NCBI GenBank assembly: GCA_027603945.1
Contig: JADIIU010000048.1
Span: 1 to 64,000 of the forward strand
Length of the DNA stretch: 64,000 nucleotides
From: Terramyces sp. JEL0728
Lineage: Eukaryota > Chytridiomycota > Chytridiomycetes > Rhizophydiales > Terramycetaceae
Direction of reading: 5' to 3'
Under the pieces are notes generated by a model. It did no database searches, had not been told where the DNA came from, and was given only the letters and a program-made list of their open reading frames with translations. Both the position numbers and the translations under genes were made by a program. Below, in pieces: positions 40,383-51,495 of this stretch; positions within the stretch are counted from its first letter, which is position 1; the number at the start of each line of letters is the position of its first letter.

Positions 40383-41597
40383 CTATTCTTCTAATGTGGT
40401 ATCCAATACAATCTGAAAATTGTCTACATCTTTTAAATCTTCAAGGAACGGTATCAACCCAATCAACTCTGTATCATTCTTATCATCGTACCAACTGGTA
40501 ATAGGAATAGCATTCGAAGGCTGAAACATGTAGCTAGACGGTAAATTGTCAATAATTGTACAATCTTTGATATCTCTGCCTAACACAGACAAATCCTATG
40601 TTAATTGAGGTTACTTTGACGTAGATGCCTTTATGGTTTACACAATGTTCTCTGTACAACCTATGCGTTATCACATTATGTTTGTCGAGTATATCCAAGA
40701 CGCTATCAGCATACGTAGCTATTGACGCAGTGAAAATGATAATCTCGTAATACTGAGCAAGATGGGTAAGGAATTCGTCAACACCTGGGCGTTTCATTAC
40801 GTAGATCGTTTGCATAGATTTGTTGAATTCAAAAGATGTTACAAAATCTGGTTCAAGGATAGGCAAAAGTTAATTCAAATGTACTTTAAACGAAGAGTGG
40901 ACTAGCGTTTCATCTAAATCCAGCACAAGCACTTTTTTGCCTTGGTTCTGTGGATTTACTGGTGGGATTACTGATGCATGGTCAGTCTACGTTATATTCA
41001 GTGTACTTTTTCTGGCTTTGTTGATACTGGCTGTAATTCTATCGAAGGCACTTTATGCAGTGATTTTGGGAATAGACATGGGAATAGACATGAAAACCAG
41101 TCACTGCTTTTTTGTTGTGGTTTATACTTGTATTCCTTTGTGTCCATTGGGTCCTTTATGGCGGGTTGAATTTCAATGCTCTCCTTGTCCTCTTGGACAC
41201 TGTTGCTTTCCTCAACATCTTTTTCTTTTCTATCAACTGTGTATTCATGAGTATTTTCCTGCACATCGTAATCCAAAGTATAAATGTCATCAAGAATATC
41301 TCTAGTTTCTACTTGTACCAATTCTACTGCTACTGTTTTCAATTTAATTGGAATTTCAGCTTCTGCTACCTCAGTTGGAGTTTGAGTTTCTTCAAGGGAT
41401 ATGGTGGTTAATTCTAATTGAACTATTTCCACTTGCTGGTCTTGAATTTGATATTCAGCTTCTGCTTTTTGAATTTCAGCTTTTACCACCTCAGTTGGAG
41501 TTTGAGTTTCTTCAAGGGATAGGGTGGCAATGTCTACTTGAACTGTGTCTATCTCCATTTCAGGTACAATTTCATTAGATATATCTCTTTGTACCAT
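40383..41597 (-). CDS. FCP1/NIF-type (Psr-like) phosphatase, copy C
   Basis: Exons 41597-41007, 40986-40885, 40863-40615 and 40595-40383, 1155 nt, 384 residues. It has the longest N-terminal arm, with a tandem repeat built on LEETQTPTEV and many glutamates, followed by WFSCLFPCLF. The catalytic core has [24 protein letters not shown] and IIDNLPSSYMFQPSNAIPI. The intron after HSSFK (40864-40884, 21 nt) starts GT but ends TG, while frame and homology demand this excision. The intron present in A, B and D before the YAxxV segment is absent here. Start is ATG 41597; no earlier in-frame ATG exists. Confidence 0.85.
40864..40884 (-). other. non-canonical GT-TG micro-intron, copy C
   Basis: Read on the minus strand it begins GTACATTTGAATTAAC and ends TTTTG before the CCT codon. 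Copies B and D have an intron at the same codon. No AG lies at any position that would keep the frame. Confidence 0.7.
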
Positions 41598-41785
41598 GAA
41601 AAATTTCCAACCTTTCAATGTCCCAAATTGGGTTTATTCAGGGACCAATTTGAAAGAAGAAAGAGCAGAGCCGAACCAGGCTAGTTATAAGCCGAACAAT
41701 TACTGGAATCTCGGCAACTTTTCTAATTGAAACCAGCACAGTTCATGTAAAATGCATTTATTATACCGTGATTATTAAAACACTA

Positions 41786-43014
41786 TTAATCTGAATTGTT
41801 GTCTAATACAGTCTGCACATTGTCTACCAATTTCAAATCCTCCAAGAATGGAATCAAGTCTAGCAATTCAGTGTCGGATGGATCATCGAACCAACTTGTA
41901 ATTGGTATAGCATTAGATGGATGGAACAGATAGCATGAAGGAGAATTATCAATAATTATTGTATCTTTGATTGGTCTTCCTAATAATGACAAATCCTACA
42001 ATTAATTTCACTTACTTTGACATAGTTGCCCTTGTGGTGGATACAGTGCTCTCTAAATAGTCTATGCTTTACTACTTTGTGTGTGTCAATAATATCAAGA
42101 ACTGGATCAGCATACTAGCATTAATCAGAGTTACCATTGAAAGCGATGCTGTAAATACTACTACTTCATACTGGTTTCCTAATCTTTCCAAAAACTCGTC
42201 CAAGCCCGGCCTTTTCAGAACGTATACTTTGTGTATGGTGTTGTTGATCTCAACAGACACTATGAAATCTGCTTTGGGAACAGGCAAAGGTTAATAAAAA
42301 GTACCTTAAAGGAAGAATGAACTAGCGTTTCATCTAAATCTAATACCAGAATTTTCTTTCCTAAATCTTCGCCATCCATTGCAGGCAGAAGTGGTGGGGG
42401 CTCAGACTATCATAAATTAAAAATTACCGAAGCAATTTGAGATTGTGGAACTGCCATTGTGGCCATAGCAATAGAAGGAGCTCTCTGCAACGGCTCACTC
42501 TTTGGTTTGGTGAAAATACAAGGAAATAGACAGGAAAAGAACGACGAGCAAGTTGAAGCTTGATGGACCGGCTCAGTTTCAATCTCTGCCGGAGCTTCTT
42601 TAGTAGAACTCTTTGCAGGCTCAACCTTTGATGAATGGCCCACTAATTTAGGAATAAAATACCTTCCATTTCCATTCTCTTTTTTGATTCTTCAATTTTA
42701 GCTTTTACGGCTGAAGTTGAAGGTGCTTGGGTAACTTGGGTGATTATCGATGCAGGCTCTACTTTTTCTGCAGTTATTTTATCCTTGTCGCTCTCTTCTT
42801 TGTTTGTCTCTTCCTTATTTTCTACTTTCTTTTCAGTTTCAGCCGGTTGCTCTTCAGGGAGCGATACTGGCGCTTTTTCTTCTACTGTGTGCTCTCCAGC
42901 TTGAGCGCTATTGTCATCAGCTATTTGCTGCATCTGCACTCCGCCAACAATGTCAGACTTTTTATCAGTAATATCTGTTAAAATTACATCCGTTTTTTCC
43001 GTTTGTACGTCCAT
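41786..43014 (-). CDS. FCP1/NIF-type (Psr-like) phosphatase, copy D
   Basis: Six exons (43014-42663, 42642-42428, 42406-42305, 42284-42135, 42114-42016, 41995-41786), 1128 nt, 375 residues. The N-terminal arm is acidic ([19 protein letters not shown]) and is followed by [13 protein letters not shown]. Core motifs [24 protein letters not shown] and [19 protein letters not shown] are intact. It is the most intron-rich copy; introns are 20, 21, 20, 20 and 20 nt. The third (42285-42304) is GT-TG, as in copy C. Start ATG 43014 follows from frame; upstream sequence has no in-frame ATG. Confidence 0.87.
42285..42304 (-). other. non-canonical GT-TG micro-intron, copy D
   Basis: Minus-strand sequence GTACTTTTTATTAACCTTTG separates TCCTTTAAG from CCTGTTCCC. 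Sliding the boundaries cannot produce an AG end. Same position and same 3' TTTG as in copy C. Confidence 0.75.
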
Positions 43015-43836
43015 ATTAATTATTAAATGCGTATTTGACTGTGAGGGGACTTGAAATGGGTGAGCTTGGTTGAGAGGAGTAATGTAGGAAATTTTAACTA
43101 CCCTTCTCAAAAATTGCAAGAATCGCTTTTCAAGTTCGTGTCAAGAATCAGCCACACTTGAAAATAGAAAGCGTGGGATCTGAATTCAAAAGGGATTAAA
43201 GCCGAGCGAAATATCACATTCGCTGGACAAAAAAGGTTGTCGAAAGCCTATTTTTTGATTAGTGATTTGATTAATTATTTTCAGTTGCCTTGAATAGGTG
43301 CCTGGCCATTGGTGTTTGACTTGGGCTTGTATTCTTGTTTGAGCAATTTTAGCTATGTTGGCTGGGTTATCGATTTTGATAAAAACTAGCGGATAATTTG
43401 AGTAAAATATACCACTGATTATCAGAGCAGATTGTATCTGGCTGATAAGAGTAAATTATAATGAGAATATATATTCTTTCAAAGCAGTACTGGATCGCTG
43501 TGTTAGCACGCTTTTGACGAAGCGTTCACCAGATCTAGTTGAGATATTCAGGTAGATCTGAGCTTATTTGCTATTTAAATACCATCTCCTTGATTGCAGT
43601 CCACTTTGAACAAGTCCATTTCAATACTATAAGAAACTCAAAAATTCGCGATACTTGAGATCCGTCATTGCGGTTACCATAATGCACTCTACCGAACCAT
43701 ACCTACATTCCTACCACTAATGTTCTTTCAATCCCTCCAGAACTCGTAACTTTTATATCGCGTTGGCGCTCGGATGTTGATAGCAAAACGACAAGGGTCA
43801 AAGATATTGATAGCAAATACAAAAAGAATAAATAAC
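43015..43836. other. intergenic, no gene seen
   Basis: About 0.8 kb with no supported open frame or RNA gene. It separates the phosphatase cluster from the second Ecl1-like gene and presumably carries the copy D promoter. Confidence 0.55.
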
Positions 43837-44106
43837 TTATATTGAAAACTTTCTTTTAGGCTTGTTCCTCCTCCTCTGGAATTTAGGAAACTGTATCTCT
43901 TCTTCAGATATTGATATTGTGGTATCGTCTGAAATTACAGAGGCATCGTCCAAAAACCAATCATCGATTGTCTGCAGTTGGTCAGCCAGATTTGCTTGCG
44001 ATCTTGTTAATTGCAGGTCTTTAAGGACGCAGTTTTCCGAGCAGTAAACGCAATCGGTTGGTATATGTTTATCGCAAATTATGCACCAGGATAGATGATA
44101 GTCCAT
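43837..44106 (-). CDS. Ecl1-family small zinc-binding protein, copy 2
   Basis: 89 residues, one exon. It starts MDYHLSWCIICDKHIPTDC followed by VYCSENC, then an acidic middle (DDWFLDDASVISDD) and a basic end (FQRRRNKPKRKF). It lacks the intron that copy 3 carries after the matching codons of the N-terminus. The spacing of cysteines is identical in all three copies. Confidence 0.7.
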   Translation of the reverse strand: MDYHLSWCIICDKHIPTDCVYCSENCVLKDLQLTRSQANLADQLQTIDDWFLDDASVISDDTTISISEEEIQFPKFQRRRNKPKRKFSI

Positions 44107-44399
44107 TTATAAAAGATTTTGTTTTTGGTTGGTTTTATATAGGCAACGTGTTGCGATTGAACGTGTAATATAAGTAATAATGTGGAGGGCTGATGAACAA
44201 ATGCTCTAAATTGTACTATTATGACGAAAATTTCACAATAATTTTCAATGGATAATATGCCTCATTTCTGTAGTCTTATTGCGCAATTTTCGTTTTCTTA
44301 ACCAGCACTAATAAATTCCTGCAACTCCCGGTGCTTGCAACGAATCGGACTAGCATGTATCGATTGAAATATGAATGAATAAATATTTATTGACAGAAT

Positions 44400-44635
44400 T
44401 TACATATGCTTTTTCCCCTTTCTCCTTGACAACTTGGGAAACTGTACAGATTCTTCGATAGAATCGTCACTGCTCGAATCATCGCAGTACATATCATCTA
44501 GTGAGTTTTGCAGCGAAAGACAAAAGTCCTTGTAGACACATTTATCTGAGCAGTAAAGGCAATCGGTGGGTACCTGCTTGTTACAGATAATACACCTATC
44601 ATTAGATTCGATTACCACGATAAAAAGTAATCCAT
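44400..44635 (-). CDS. Ecl1-family small zinc-binding protein, copy 3
   Basis: Exon 1 (44635-44616) encodes only MDYFLSW; the 20-nt intron GTAATCGAATCTAATGATAG (44596-44615) then joins it to CIICNKQVPTDCLYCSDKC. The restored start aligns residue for residue with copy 2 (MDYHLSWCIIC), which supports both the splice and the start codon. 71 residues, acidic middle, basic end (RRKGKKHM). An AATAAA lies about 14 nt past the stop. From 44636 to 45005 nothing else is seen. Confidence 0.75.
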
Positions 44636-45005
44636 TTGATGGGAAAATTGTAATTCGAAAGAAAGGCAAATATTACGATCACGTTTTATAGTCATACGAG
44701 AAAATGGTGAAGGCACAACTAAACGTGCCGGGAAATTACAATGCTCTAAACAAGGCAGATTCATTGGCCAATCATAAAGATCAAAGGTCACATCTCCGCC
44801 AATTACTGATAATGTGTCAGGCTTTGATTCAAAAGTTGGATTTCCTCATCGCATGACCATGCTGATCGGAACCAAACGGGATTTGGCTGAAAGAAAAGTT
44901 TGTTAGCGAGAGCTTATTTCATCTTGGCCATCCTTTCAATCTGATTGACATAACATAAATGGTGAAAACTCTTTATTAATCACTAGTCGCAATGAATATA
45001 CCACA

Positions 45006-45757
45006 TCAACTTGAACCAAAGTTCCTAGCCGCGATCTCTTTAAGCATCTTTAACGTCTGCTCTTCCTTCTTTTGTCGCTCCTTTATACGCTCTTCCATCT
45101 GCTCTGCCTTTTCTTTTTGTATTCTCATTCTCTTGGATTTCTGCTGAGCTTCTTTTGCTGCCTGTCGTAGTATTTCTTCATTGAAATCATCGTCTCCAAA
45201 TATATCCGAATCTTTCATTGCCGGATCTACCTCATTCTCTTGCTTGTGATACGCAGTAAGCATCTTTTTCTTTTCCAACAGAGCTTCTCTATTATCAGAA
45301 TGGGTTACTTTCCAGTCTTTTTAGGCACTAGTTCTTCCAATACTACTTCTTGATATTTTCTGAATCGCTTTCGCCCCAGCTTTTCTTCATACCGATCTAC
45401 TGCTTTCATTTCCTGCTCTTCATCCCAGTCCAAGTTGCTTACTTTCGAAGCTAATAACTTTGCTTTCTCTTTTGCTCTCTTCCTTTCATTCATCTCTTCA
45501 ATCGCATCCTTTGCTTTCTGGCTCATTGGCATGACTGGGTGAGAATAATATCGCTGATCAAGTCTCTTTTTGTTGTATTTCTCAGTAACTACATGTCAGA
45601 TAAAAGTACACTAGGTTAGCAACAACTATCCCTTGTCGAATAATTTCCACAATTTCTCTTGCGACAGCTCCGCTACTATTTTCTTCTTTTCAATCCGAAC
45701 CCACAGATCGAATTCTCTTTTCACTTGTTCGTAATCATCCCTTCCGATATGTTCCAT
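45006..45757 (-). CDS. conserved nuclear-type charged coiled-coil protein
   Basis: The well-resolved part has two exons (45532-45309 and 45288-45006) joined by the 20-nt intron GTAACCCATTCTGATAATAG, giving 168 residues rich in Lys, Glu and Arg. The core DWDEEQEMKAVDRYEEKLG and LEELVPKKTGKEALLEKK recalls a conserved eukaryotic family with FEEKMGKKRYRKYREV and LVPKATGREAMLE, whose function I do not know. The same frame continues upstream to about 45583 (YNKKRLDQRYYSHPV), so MPMSQ at 45532 is not the true start. ATG 45757 begins a plausible first exon (MEHIGRDDYEQVKREFDLW) up to about 45625, but I found no clean splice between the two. Confidence 0.6.
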
Positions 45758-45802
45758 CAGTGAAAAAAATCGGGGGAAGCGCGCAATTGTTTACTAAATT
45801 AA

Positions 45803-46807
45803 ATGGTGGAATATACAGTTTGTGAAACCAAGCCCGTTTCCGCTGCGTATGGGCTGTTCTCTACAACAGTATGGCTGCTGTTGATGTCTCCCATGTTGAT
45901 TGCATATCCATTGTTTTTTGCGCTGTGTTACTACTACCCAATCCTGCGTCTGCCATTACTAGGGTATTTGGCATGGATCTTTGTTCTTGACAGAGGAGCT
46001 CTGATTACAGGACGTAAAAGCTCTTTTAAACGTATTTATTGGAATTTCCCACATTGGAAAGGATTCGCAGGATACTTTCCTGCCAAACTGGTCAAAACAG
46101 CAGAGCTTGATCCTGCTAAAAAGTATTTGTTTGGGTTTCACCCGCATGGACTGTATGGTATTTCGTTGTTTGCCTGTTGCTACAATCAAGACCAGTGGTT
46201 GCAAAAGTCAATGTTCCCCGGGATTGACTTGTTGGTATGCACACTTCCTGCAAACTTTTACATTCCTTTCTGGCGCGATTGGTTATTGGCTGTAGGGGTG
46301 GGAAATTCATCTGCAGAATCAATTAGATATCGAATCAACCATGGGGATCCAGGTACCGGGATGGTTATTGCAGTTGGAGGACAAGAAGAGTTCCGCCATA
46401 TGAGACCGGGCACTCTGGATTTAGTGTTGAAGAATAGAAAAGGGTTTGTCAAAATCGCTATTCAAACCGGTGTTTCTTTGGTGCCAATCTTGTCATTTGG
46501 AGAAAACGATCTATATGAACCAATCCAGAACAGAAAAGTCAAGAAAATCATGAACAGTGTCTTTTACACTCTGTTTAAAGCTTCTGCGCCATTGATTTAC
46601 GGGAGATGGGGGACTCTGATTCCAAAGAAGAAGCCTATCTATTGTGTAGTTGGCAGGCCACTGGAAATCAAAGAAGCGAATCCGCATCCTACTACCGAAG
46701 AGATTAATCGCGTCCACAAAGAATATCTCCAAAACATGCAGCAGTTGTACGATGATTTCAAAGACATTTTCCACAAAGATAGGGTTAAAGATATGACATT
46801 TGTCTGA
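45803..46807 (+). CDS. DGAT2-family acyltransferase
   Basis: 334 residues, no intron, ATG 45803. Two N-terminal membrane helices (LLLMSPMLIAYPLFFALCYY and following) precede YFPAKLVKTAELDPAKKYLF, the active-site FHPHG, and RKGFVKIAIQTGVSLVPILSFGE, the diagnostic block of the DGAT2/MGAT family. These ER enzymes transfer acyl-CoA to diacylglycerol (or monoacylglycerol or wax alcohols) to make storage lipid; zoospores rely on lipid stores. Which acceptor is used cannot be told. The divergent neighbour's candidate start is 45 bp away. The stop TGA overlaps AATAAA. Confidence 0.92.
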   Translation: MVEYTVCETKPVSAAYGLFSTTVWLLLMSPMLIAYPLFFALCYYYPILRLPLLGYLAWIFVLDRGALITGRKSSFKRIYWNFPHWKGFAGYFPAKLVKTAELDPAKKYLFGFHPHGLYGISLFACCYNQDQWLQKSMFPGIDLLVCTLPANFYIPFWRDWLLAVGVGNSSAESIRYRINHGDPGTGMVIAVGGQEEFRHMRPGTLDLVLKNRKGFVKIAIQTGVSLVPILSFGENDLYEPIQNRKVKKIMNSVFYTLFKASAPLIYGRWGTLIPKKKPIYCVVGRPLEIKEANPHPTTEEINRVHKEYLQNMQQLYDDFKDIFHKDRVKDMTFV

Positions 46808-46927
46808 ATAAAAGCTGTTGCACTTGAAGCAGTTTCGAATTACAAGAGCAGTTCAAAGCTATCGCGTCACCAATGTCTACCGAATAAAGCCTAAATATAA
46901 TGAATACCAGGTATATATTAAACATAA

Positions 46928-48061
46928 TTAAATAAATTGCCATTGAACGTAACATAAACGTCCAATCTCGGAAATTCTATTGTAAACACCTAATGCCTGC
47001 CAGACAGCCCCGTTACCATCAATGTTATCTACCCCGACACAGCCTTGGCATTTGTCAACTACAGTTGCGACGATGGATTGGCCGTTTGGAACAATAGTAA
47101 TTTGGACCTTTCTTCCACAAGCATCTGTACCGGTTGGGAAAAAGTCGAGAGATAGAGCAACTACAGGAGTGCTGCCAAGGTTTGGGTAGGCGGTGTATGG
47201 AGGACATGCACTCCCAGGATCAGAGCTGTATCCAGTCAAAGTTGAATACTTGATACCACTAGAAACAGATGATTGAGGTCTAACGCAAGTTGGGGCAGCA
47301 GAGGAGGCCAAGTAAGACGGGGTTTGGGTAATTTGACATCCATTGGGAGAAAAGGCAGATTGACAGCCTGCACTACAGTAATTGTTGTCATTGCCACAGT
47401 TTCCAGACGAGGAGCAACATTGTCCGTAAATACAGCTAACACCTCCTCCACAAGAACCGCCAGGTCTAAGATTGGTAATTCCAGAAGCAATACCAGGCAC
47501 TGAAGCAGGGATTGGCAGAGAAACCGACTGGGAACCGGATGAGGATCCAGCTGCAGGCACACATTGGGAATACCAAACACTTTGAACAACACAGGAACCA
47601 GATGCACAAGTAGTTGCACCAGTGTATCCCTGGCCACCACATTGCCCATACAATGGGACGGATGCTCCAGTGTTTCCAGTGCTGGCAGGCGCGCTTCCAG
47701 ACGATCCAGATGAAGACCCTGGAAGACACTGGGAATACCAAACACTCTGGACTTGACAGGAACCAGACGAACACAAAGTTGCACCAGTGTATCCCTGGCC
47801 ACCACATTGTCCGTACAATGGTACAGATCCGCCAGAACCACCACTAGATGATCCAGACAAAGACCCTGGAAGACACTGGGAATACCAAACGCTCTGAACC
47901 TGGCAAGTGTATCCAGCTACGCAGGTAGTAGAACCATAGTAGCCCTGGCCACCACATTGTCCATACCCTGAAACTGCACTGGCTGAACCGACGACTGATC
48001 CAGACGAATAATATTGAGCTCTATATAGTGATAGTAACGCAAAAGTATGGACAGAAAACAT
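46928..48061 (-). CDS. secreted 3xCBM1 - CBM18 - expansin-like protein
   Basis: 377 residues, one exon, with a short hydrophobic signal ([15 protein letters not shown]). Three fungal cellulose-binding CBM1 modules follow ([11 protein letters not shown]...WYSQC), linked by Ser/Gly-rich spacers. Next is a hevein-type chitin-binding CBM18 ([20 protein letters not shown]), then a double-psi beta-barrel domain ([44 protein letters not shown]) as in expansins/loosenins and barwin-like proteins. No glycosidase site is seen; such proteins loosen polysaccharide. It lacks the intron that its two relatives carry right after the VDKC codons. Confidence 0.9.
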   Translation of the reverse strand: MFSVHTFALLSLYRAQYYSSGSVVGSASAVSGYGQCGGQGYYGSTTCVAGYTCQVQSVWYSQCLPGSLSGSSSGGSGGSVPLYGQCGGQGYTGATLCSSGSCQVQSVWYSQCLPGSSSGSSGSAPASTGNTGASVPLYGQCGGQGYTGATTCASGSCVVQSVWYSQCVPAAGSSSGSQSVSLPIPASVPGIASGITNLRPGGSCGGGVSCIYGQCCSSSGNCGNDNNYCSAGCQSAFSPNGCQITQTPSYLASSAAPTCVRPQSSVSSGIKYSTLTGYSSDPGSACPPYTAYPNLGSTPVVALSLDFFPTGTDACGRKVQITIVPNGQSIVATVVDKCQGCVGVDNIDGNGAVWQALGVYNRISEIGRLCYVQWQFI

Positions 48062-48434
48062 TGAAACTTTTTGGAACGGAAAAAGAGTGGTTATTTATAT
48101 ACAAATCCTTAATGGGATCTCGGAAATAATGATCAGTCATAAAAATAAAACTTTTTGGGGATTTTTGTCGTGATCCACAGCTTATATAAATACCAGAAAT
48201 CGCCACTACCGTTTTGCACAAAGTTTAAATAGTTTAGTTCCGGTACTGAATATGGCAAATCCGATACCCTCCAAATTAAAACAGCATTTAAAATTAAGTT
48301 CGGAGAATTAAAAAGGAACCGCACTGATACTCACCAATAAAAAAAATAAGAGATCGCACTTAAGGCAAGTGCCACCCATTGGGATTCTCAGTTTGAAGGA
48401 TTTTACCAAAATGATAGATGAACAGGAAATATAT
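48062..48434. other. intergenic, no gene seen
   Basis: 373 bp between two expansin-like genes of the same strand. No coding frame is supported. It should carry the promoter of the gene at 46928-48061. Confidence 0.5.
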
Positions 48435-49705
48435 TTAAATAAACTGCCATTGCACGTAGCAAACTCCTCCGATTTCTAATTTTCTCTCCAACAATCCAAG
48501 AGACTCCCAAACCTGATCGTTCGCGTCGATATTGTCAACTCCGATACACCTACTATTAATTTGCAATTACCCTTCGCAGATATCGACCACGGTAGCAATT
48601 ACAGACGGCCCATTCGGAACAACTGTAATCTGAATTTTTTTGTAGCATGCATTAGCCTGAGCATATATTGCAGGAGAAAGTGCAACTACTGGGGTACCTA
48701 ATGGAGAGAATTTGGTATATGGTGGACAAGCGCTTCCAGGCGAAGGATCATAGTTTGTTAATGTAGAGTACATTTTCCCACCAGTTGTAGAAATGGATGA
48801 CGGTGGTCGAATACATTGCGATTCAGTGTCAGCACCGTAAGCTGGAGGAGTAGATACTTGACAGCCATTTGGAGAGAACAATGCTTGGCACCCTGATCCA
48901 CAGTATTGAGCGCTATTTCCGCAGTTACCAGACGATGAGCAACATTCTCCATAGATACAAGCAACACCATTTCCACAGGAACCACCGGGTCTCAAATTGG
49001 TTTTGGCTGTTGCATAGTTAAAAAGAGATGAAGCAACTGCTGGAAGGGCTGCAGGTACAGGTGCAGAATACGCTGGTGGCGAGGCAGACTGTGTAGCGTG
49101 AGTAGATGAGGAATTAGGAAGACATTGAGAGTACGATTGGCTTACTACTTGACATACAGAGCTTGGGCTGCATGCAGTAGGTCCGCTATATCCAGCACCA
49201 CCACACTGGGCATAGTCGGCTGCAGTCTCTTGATCACTGTTGGAAGTGGTCGTCGACAAACGTATTGGAGCACTAACAGGCGAAGGCTGACTTTGAATTG
49301 CGGTGTCGTCCATACATTGAGAATACCAATCATTCTGTGCAACACATTTGAGTCCGGTAGCACAAGATGTAGATCCAGTATAACTATTTCCACCTAAATT
49401 AGTAGTAATTTACCGCATTGTCCAAATGCTGCGACTGATCTGGAAGAGCCGCTTGATCCAGGATCGGAGTTATCAGACCCAGATCCAGATGAATCTGCAC
49501 TGTTTGAGCCAGGAAAACATCCAGAGTAATAATCATTGAAATATTTACAGGTATACCCGTCCACGCAAACAGTTGCTCCGGTATAAGCTACTCCGCCGCA
49601 TTGTCTATATGCAGCAACGAGTGTAGCAGATCCAACAACCACTTTGTATGATCCAGTATTCTGCGCGTTCAACGAGGAGATCGAAATTAAGATTTCAAAT
49701 AGCAT
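48435..49705 (-). CDS. secreted 3xCBM1 - CBM18 - expansin-like protein, second copy
   Basis: Exons 49705-49414, 49393-48571 and 48549-48435 give 409 residues. A signal peptide (MLFEILISISSLNA) leads to three CBM1 modules; the second is split by the 20-nt intron GTAAATTACTACTAATTTAG after its FGQCG start. A CBM18 ([20 protein letters not shown]) and the expansin-like barrel follow. The last intron (48550-48570) has tandem 3' sites (AATAG and TAG three bases on); homology with the other copies favours the longer, 21-nt form giving CEGCIGVDNID. The third CBM1 is diverged (YAQCGGAGYSG...YSQC). Likely acts on plant or chitin-rich substrate outside the cell. Confidence 0.88.
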
Positions 49706-50126
49706 ATTAAAAAGTCATTTTTCGTCCTTTTTATCCATATCTCTGACCCCGAATCTCGAGTTCACAGAAATAGACAGAAATTCCAAAAATAAGGATTGCA
49801 TGGTCTCAAACGTTGATTCGACCATATTTTCATCTATTATTGTAATCATTTCTTTACAAAGGTGTTATAGGATATTTTGAGTCGAAACAATTGATTGAAA
49901 GTTTGCAATGCGCGCTTTAGATTTCATCCTTATTTGAACAGACCGCAATTATTGAGCTTGACGATCACAATCCGAGTAATTGAACCGTTTGCAATTGATT
50001 CATGACAGAGCCTGAATCAATTGCAAAACTACAATCCGAGATGAATGTAACTAATGATATACCAGTGCCTTGGAATACTCGGCCAGCCTTGTTATTTCAT
50101 GTACCGATGATTGAATAAAAATTATA
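49706..50126. other. intergenic, no gene seen
   Basis: About 420 bp without a supported open frame, between the second and third expansin-like genes. An imperfect inverted pair built on CAATTGATTCA/TGAATCAATTG is present near 49990-50025. Confidence 0.5.
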
Positions 50127-51196
50127 TTAAACAAAATGCCATTCTACATAACAAACTCCGCCAATTTCAAGTTTTCTGTCAAGCAATCCAAGTGATTCCC
50201 AAACCTGATCATTTGCGTCAATATTTTCAATTCCAATACACCTTGATTAAAAAATGATTACCCGACACATTTGTCCACTACAGTAGCGATTACGGAGGGA
50301 CCATTTGGAACGACAGAGATTTGGATTTTCTTGTAGCAGACATTCATGTGCGCATAAATATCCAGCGACAGTGCAACAATTGGAGTGCCCAACGGAGAGA
50401 ATCTTGTGTATGGCGGACAAGCACTTCCAGGTGAAGGGTCATAGTTTGTCATTGTTGAATACATTTTACCGCCTGTAAATGAGATTGATGATGCTGGTCT
50501 TATACATGCCGCTTCAGTATCTGGCCCATAGAGTGGTGGAATTGATACCTGGCAACCGTTTGGAGAAAGCGATGCTTGGCAACCTGATCCACAGTACATT
50601 GCAGAGTTCCCACAGTTTCCAAACGCGGAACAACATTCACCATATATGCACGCGGTACCACTTCCACAGGAACCGCCAGGTCTCAGATTAGTCTTGGCAG
50701 TAGGGTAGTTGAATGGCGATGGGTTATTTACTGGCGGAGAAACAGGCACAGTGCTAGCAACAGGCGGTTTAGCGGTTACTTGAGGATTGTTTGATCCAGT
50801 TCCAGTTCCTGGTGCATTAGACGCTTGAATGCACTGTGAAAACCACTGGCTAGAATAATTGCACTTGAGTCCAGATTGGCAGCATTTTTTCCCTGTAAAT
50901 CCTTGTCCTCCACATTGAGCAAATAATGCTCCACATCCGGTTGATGGTGTTGAGCTCGGAGTTGTAGGTTTTGGGACAGTAGTTTTTTGCGTATTGCCAG
51001 ATCCAGGTAAACACTGCGAAAACCATTTGTTTGGAGGAGATCCAGCAGAACAATGTGATCCTGCTGCACAACACGTAGCGCCAGTCCAACTTGCACCACC
51101 ACATTGTCCCCATACTGGCGAACAAGCTGACCGTTTAAATGCAAACTGTTCAAAATCTTGCGCATAGATTCCTAGGTACAATATAAATGCAAGCAT
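50127..51196 (-). CDS. secreted 2xCBM1 - CBM18 - expansin-like protein, third copy
   Basis: Two exons (51196-50262 and 50241-50127), 349 residues. Signal peptide MLAFILYLGIYAQD, then two CBM1-like modules (WGQCGGASWTGATCCAAG...WFSQC and FAQCGGQGFTGKKCCQSG...WFSQC), a Thr/Pro/Ser linker, CBM18 (CGSGTACIYGECCSAFGNCG) and the barrel domain. The extra cysteine (CC) in each CBM1 would give a third disulfide. The 20-nt intron GTAATCATTTTTTAATCAAG lies at the same codon as the last intron of the second copy, showing common descent. The end GGVCYVEWHFV closes the barrel. Confidence 0.88.
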
Positions 51197-51495
51197 ATTT
51201 ATTAATTACACAAGTCACCACTACTTTATATTTGATTTGAAAAAGACTTGAAATAAGGGTGCTCTGACGCGCATATTAAATCATCATGATCAGTGATTGA
51301 TTGGTGCCATATTCAAGATATTAAAAATTTGATTGATTAGACAAAAGGTGGTATTTAATTGATCTAATGTCCTTATATCTGTAACTATGGAGAAACCAGG
51401 AGATATGATCTTATCGGCAGAATGGTCAGCAATTTAATATTTACGAATTCTTTAGTCGCTAGTTGACATATTCTTTAGTGTACTCTTGCTTGAAA

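Noticed and set aside
45583..45640. A definite splice joining ATG 45757 to the coiled-coil protein
   Set aside because: All GT-AG choices either leave a stop or give the wrong frame; only GG-AG would work, so the 5' end was left open.
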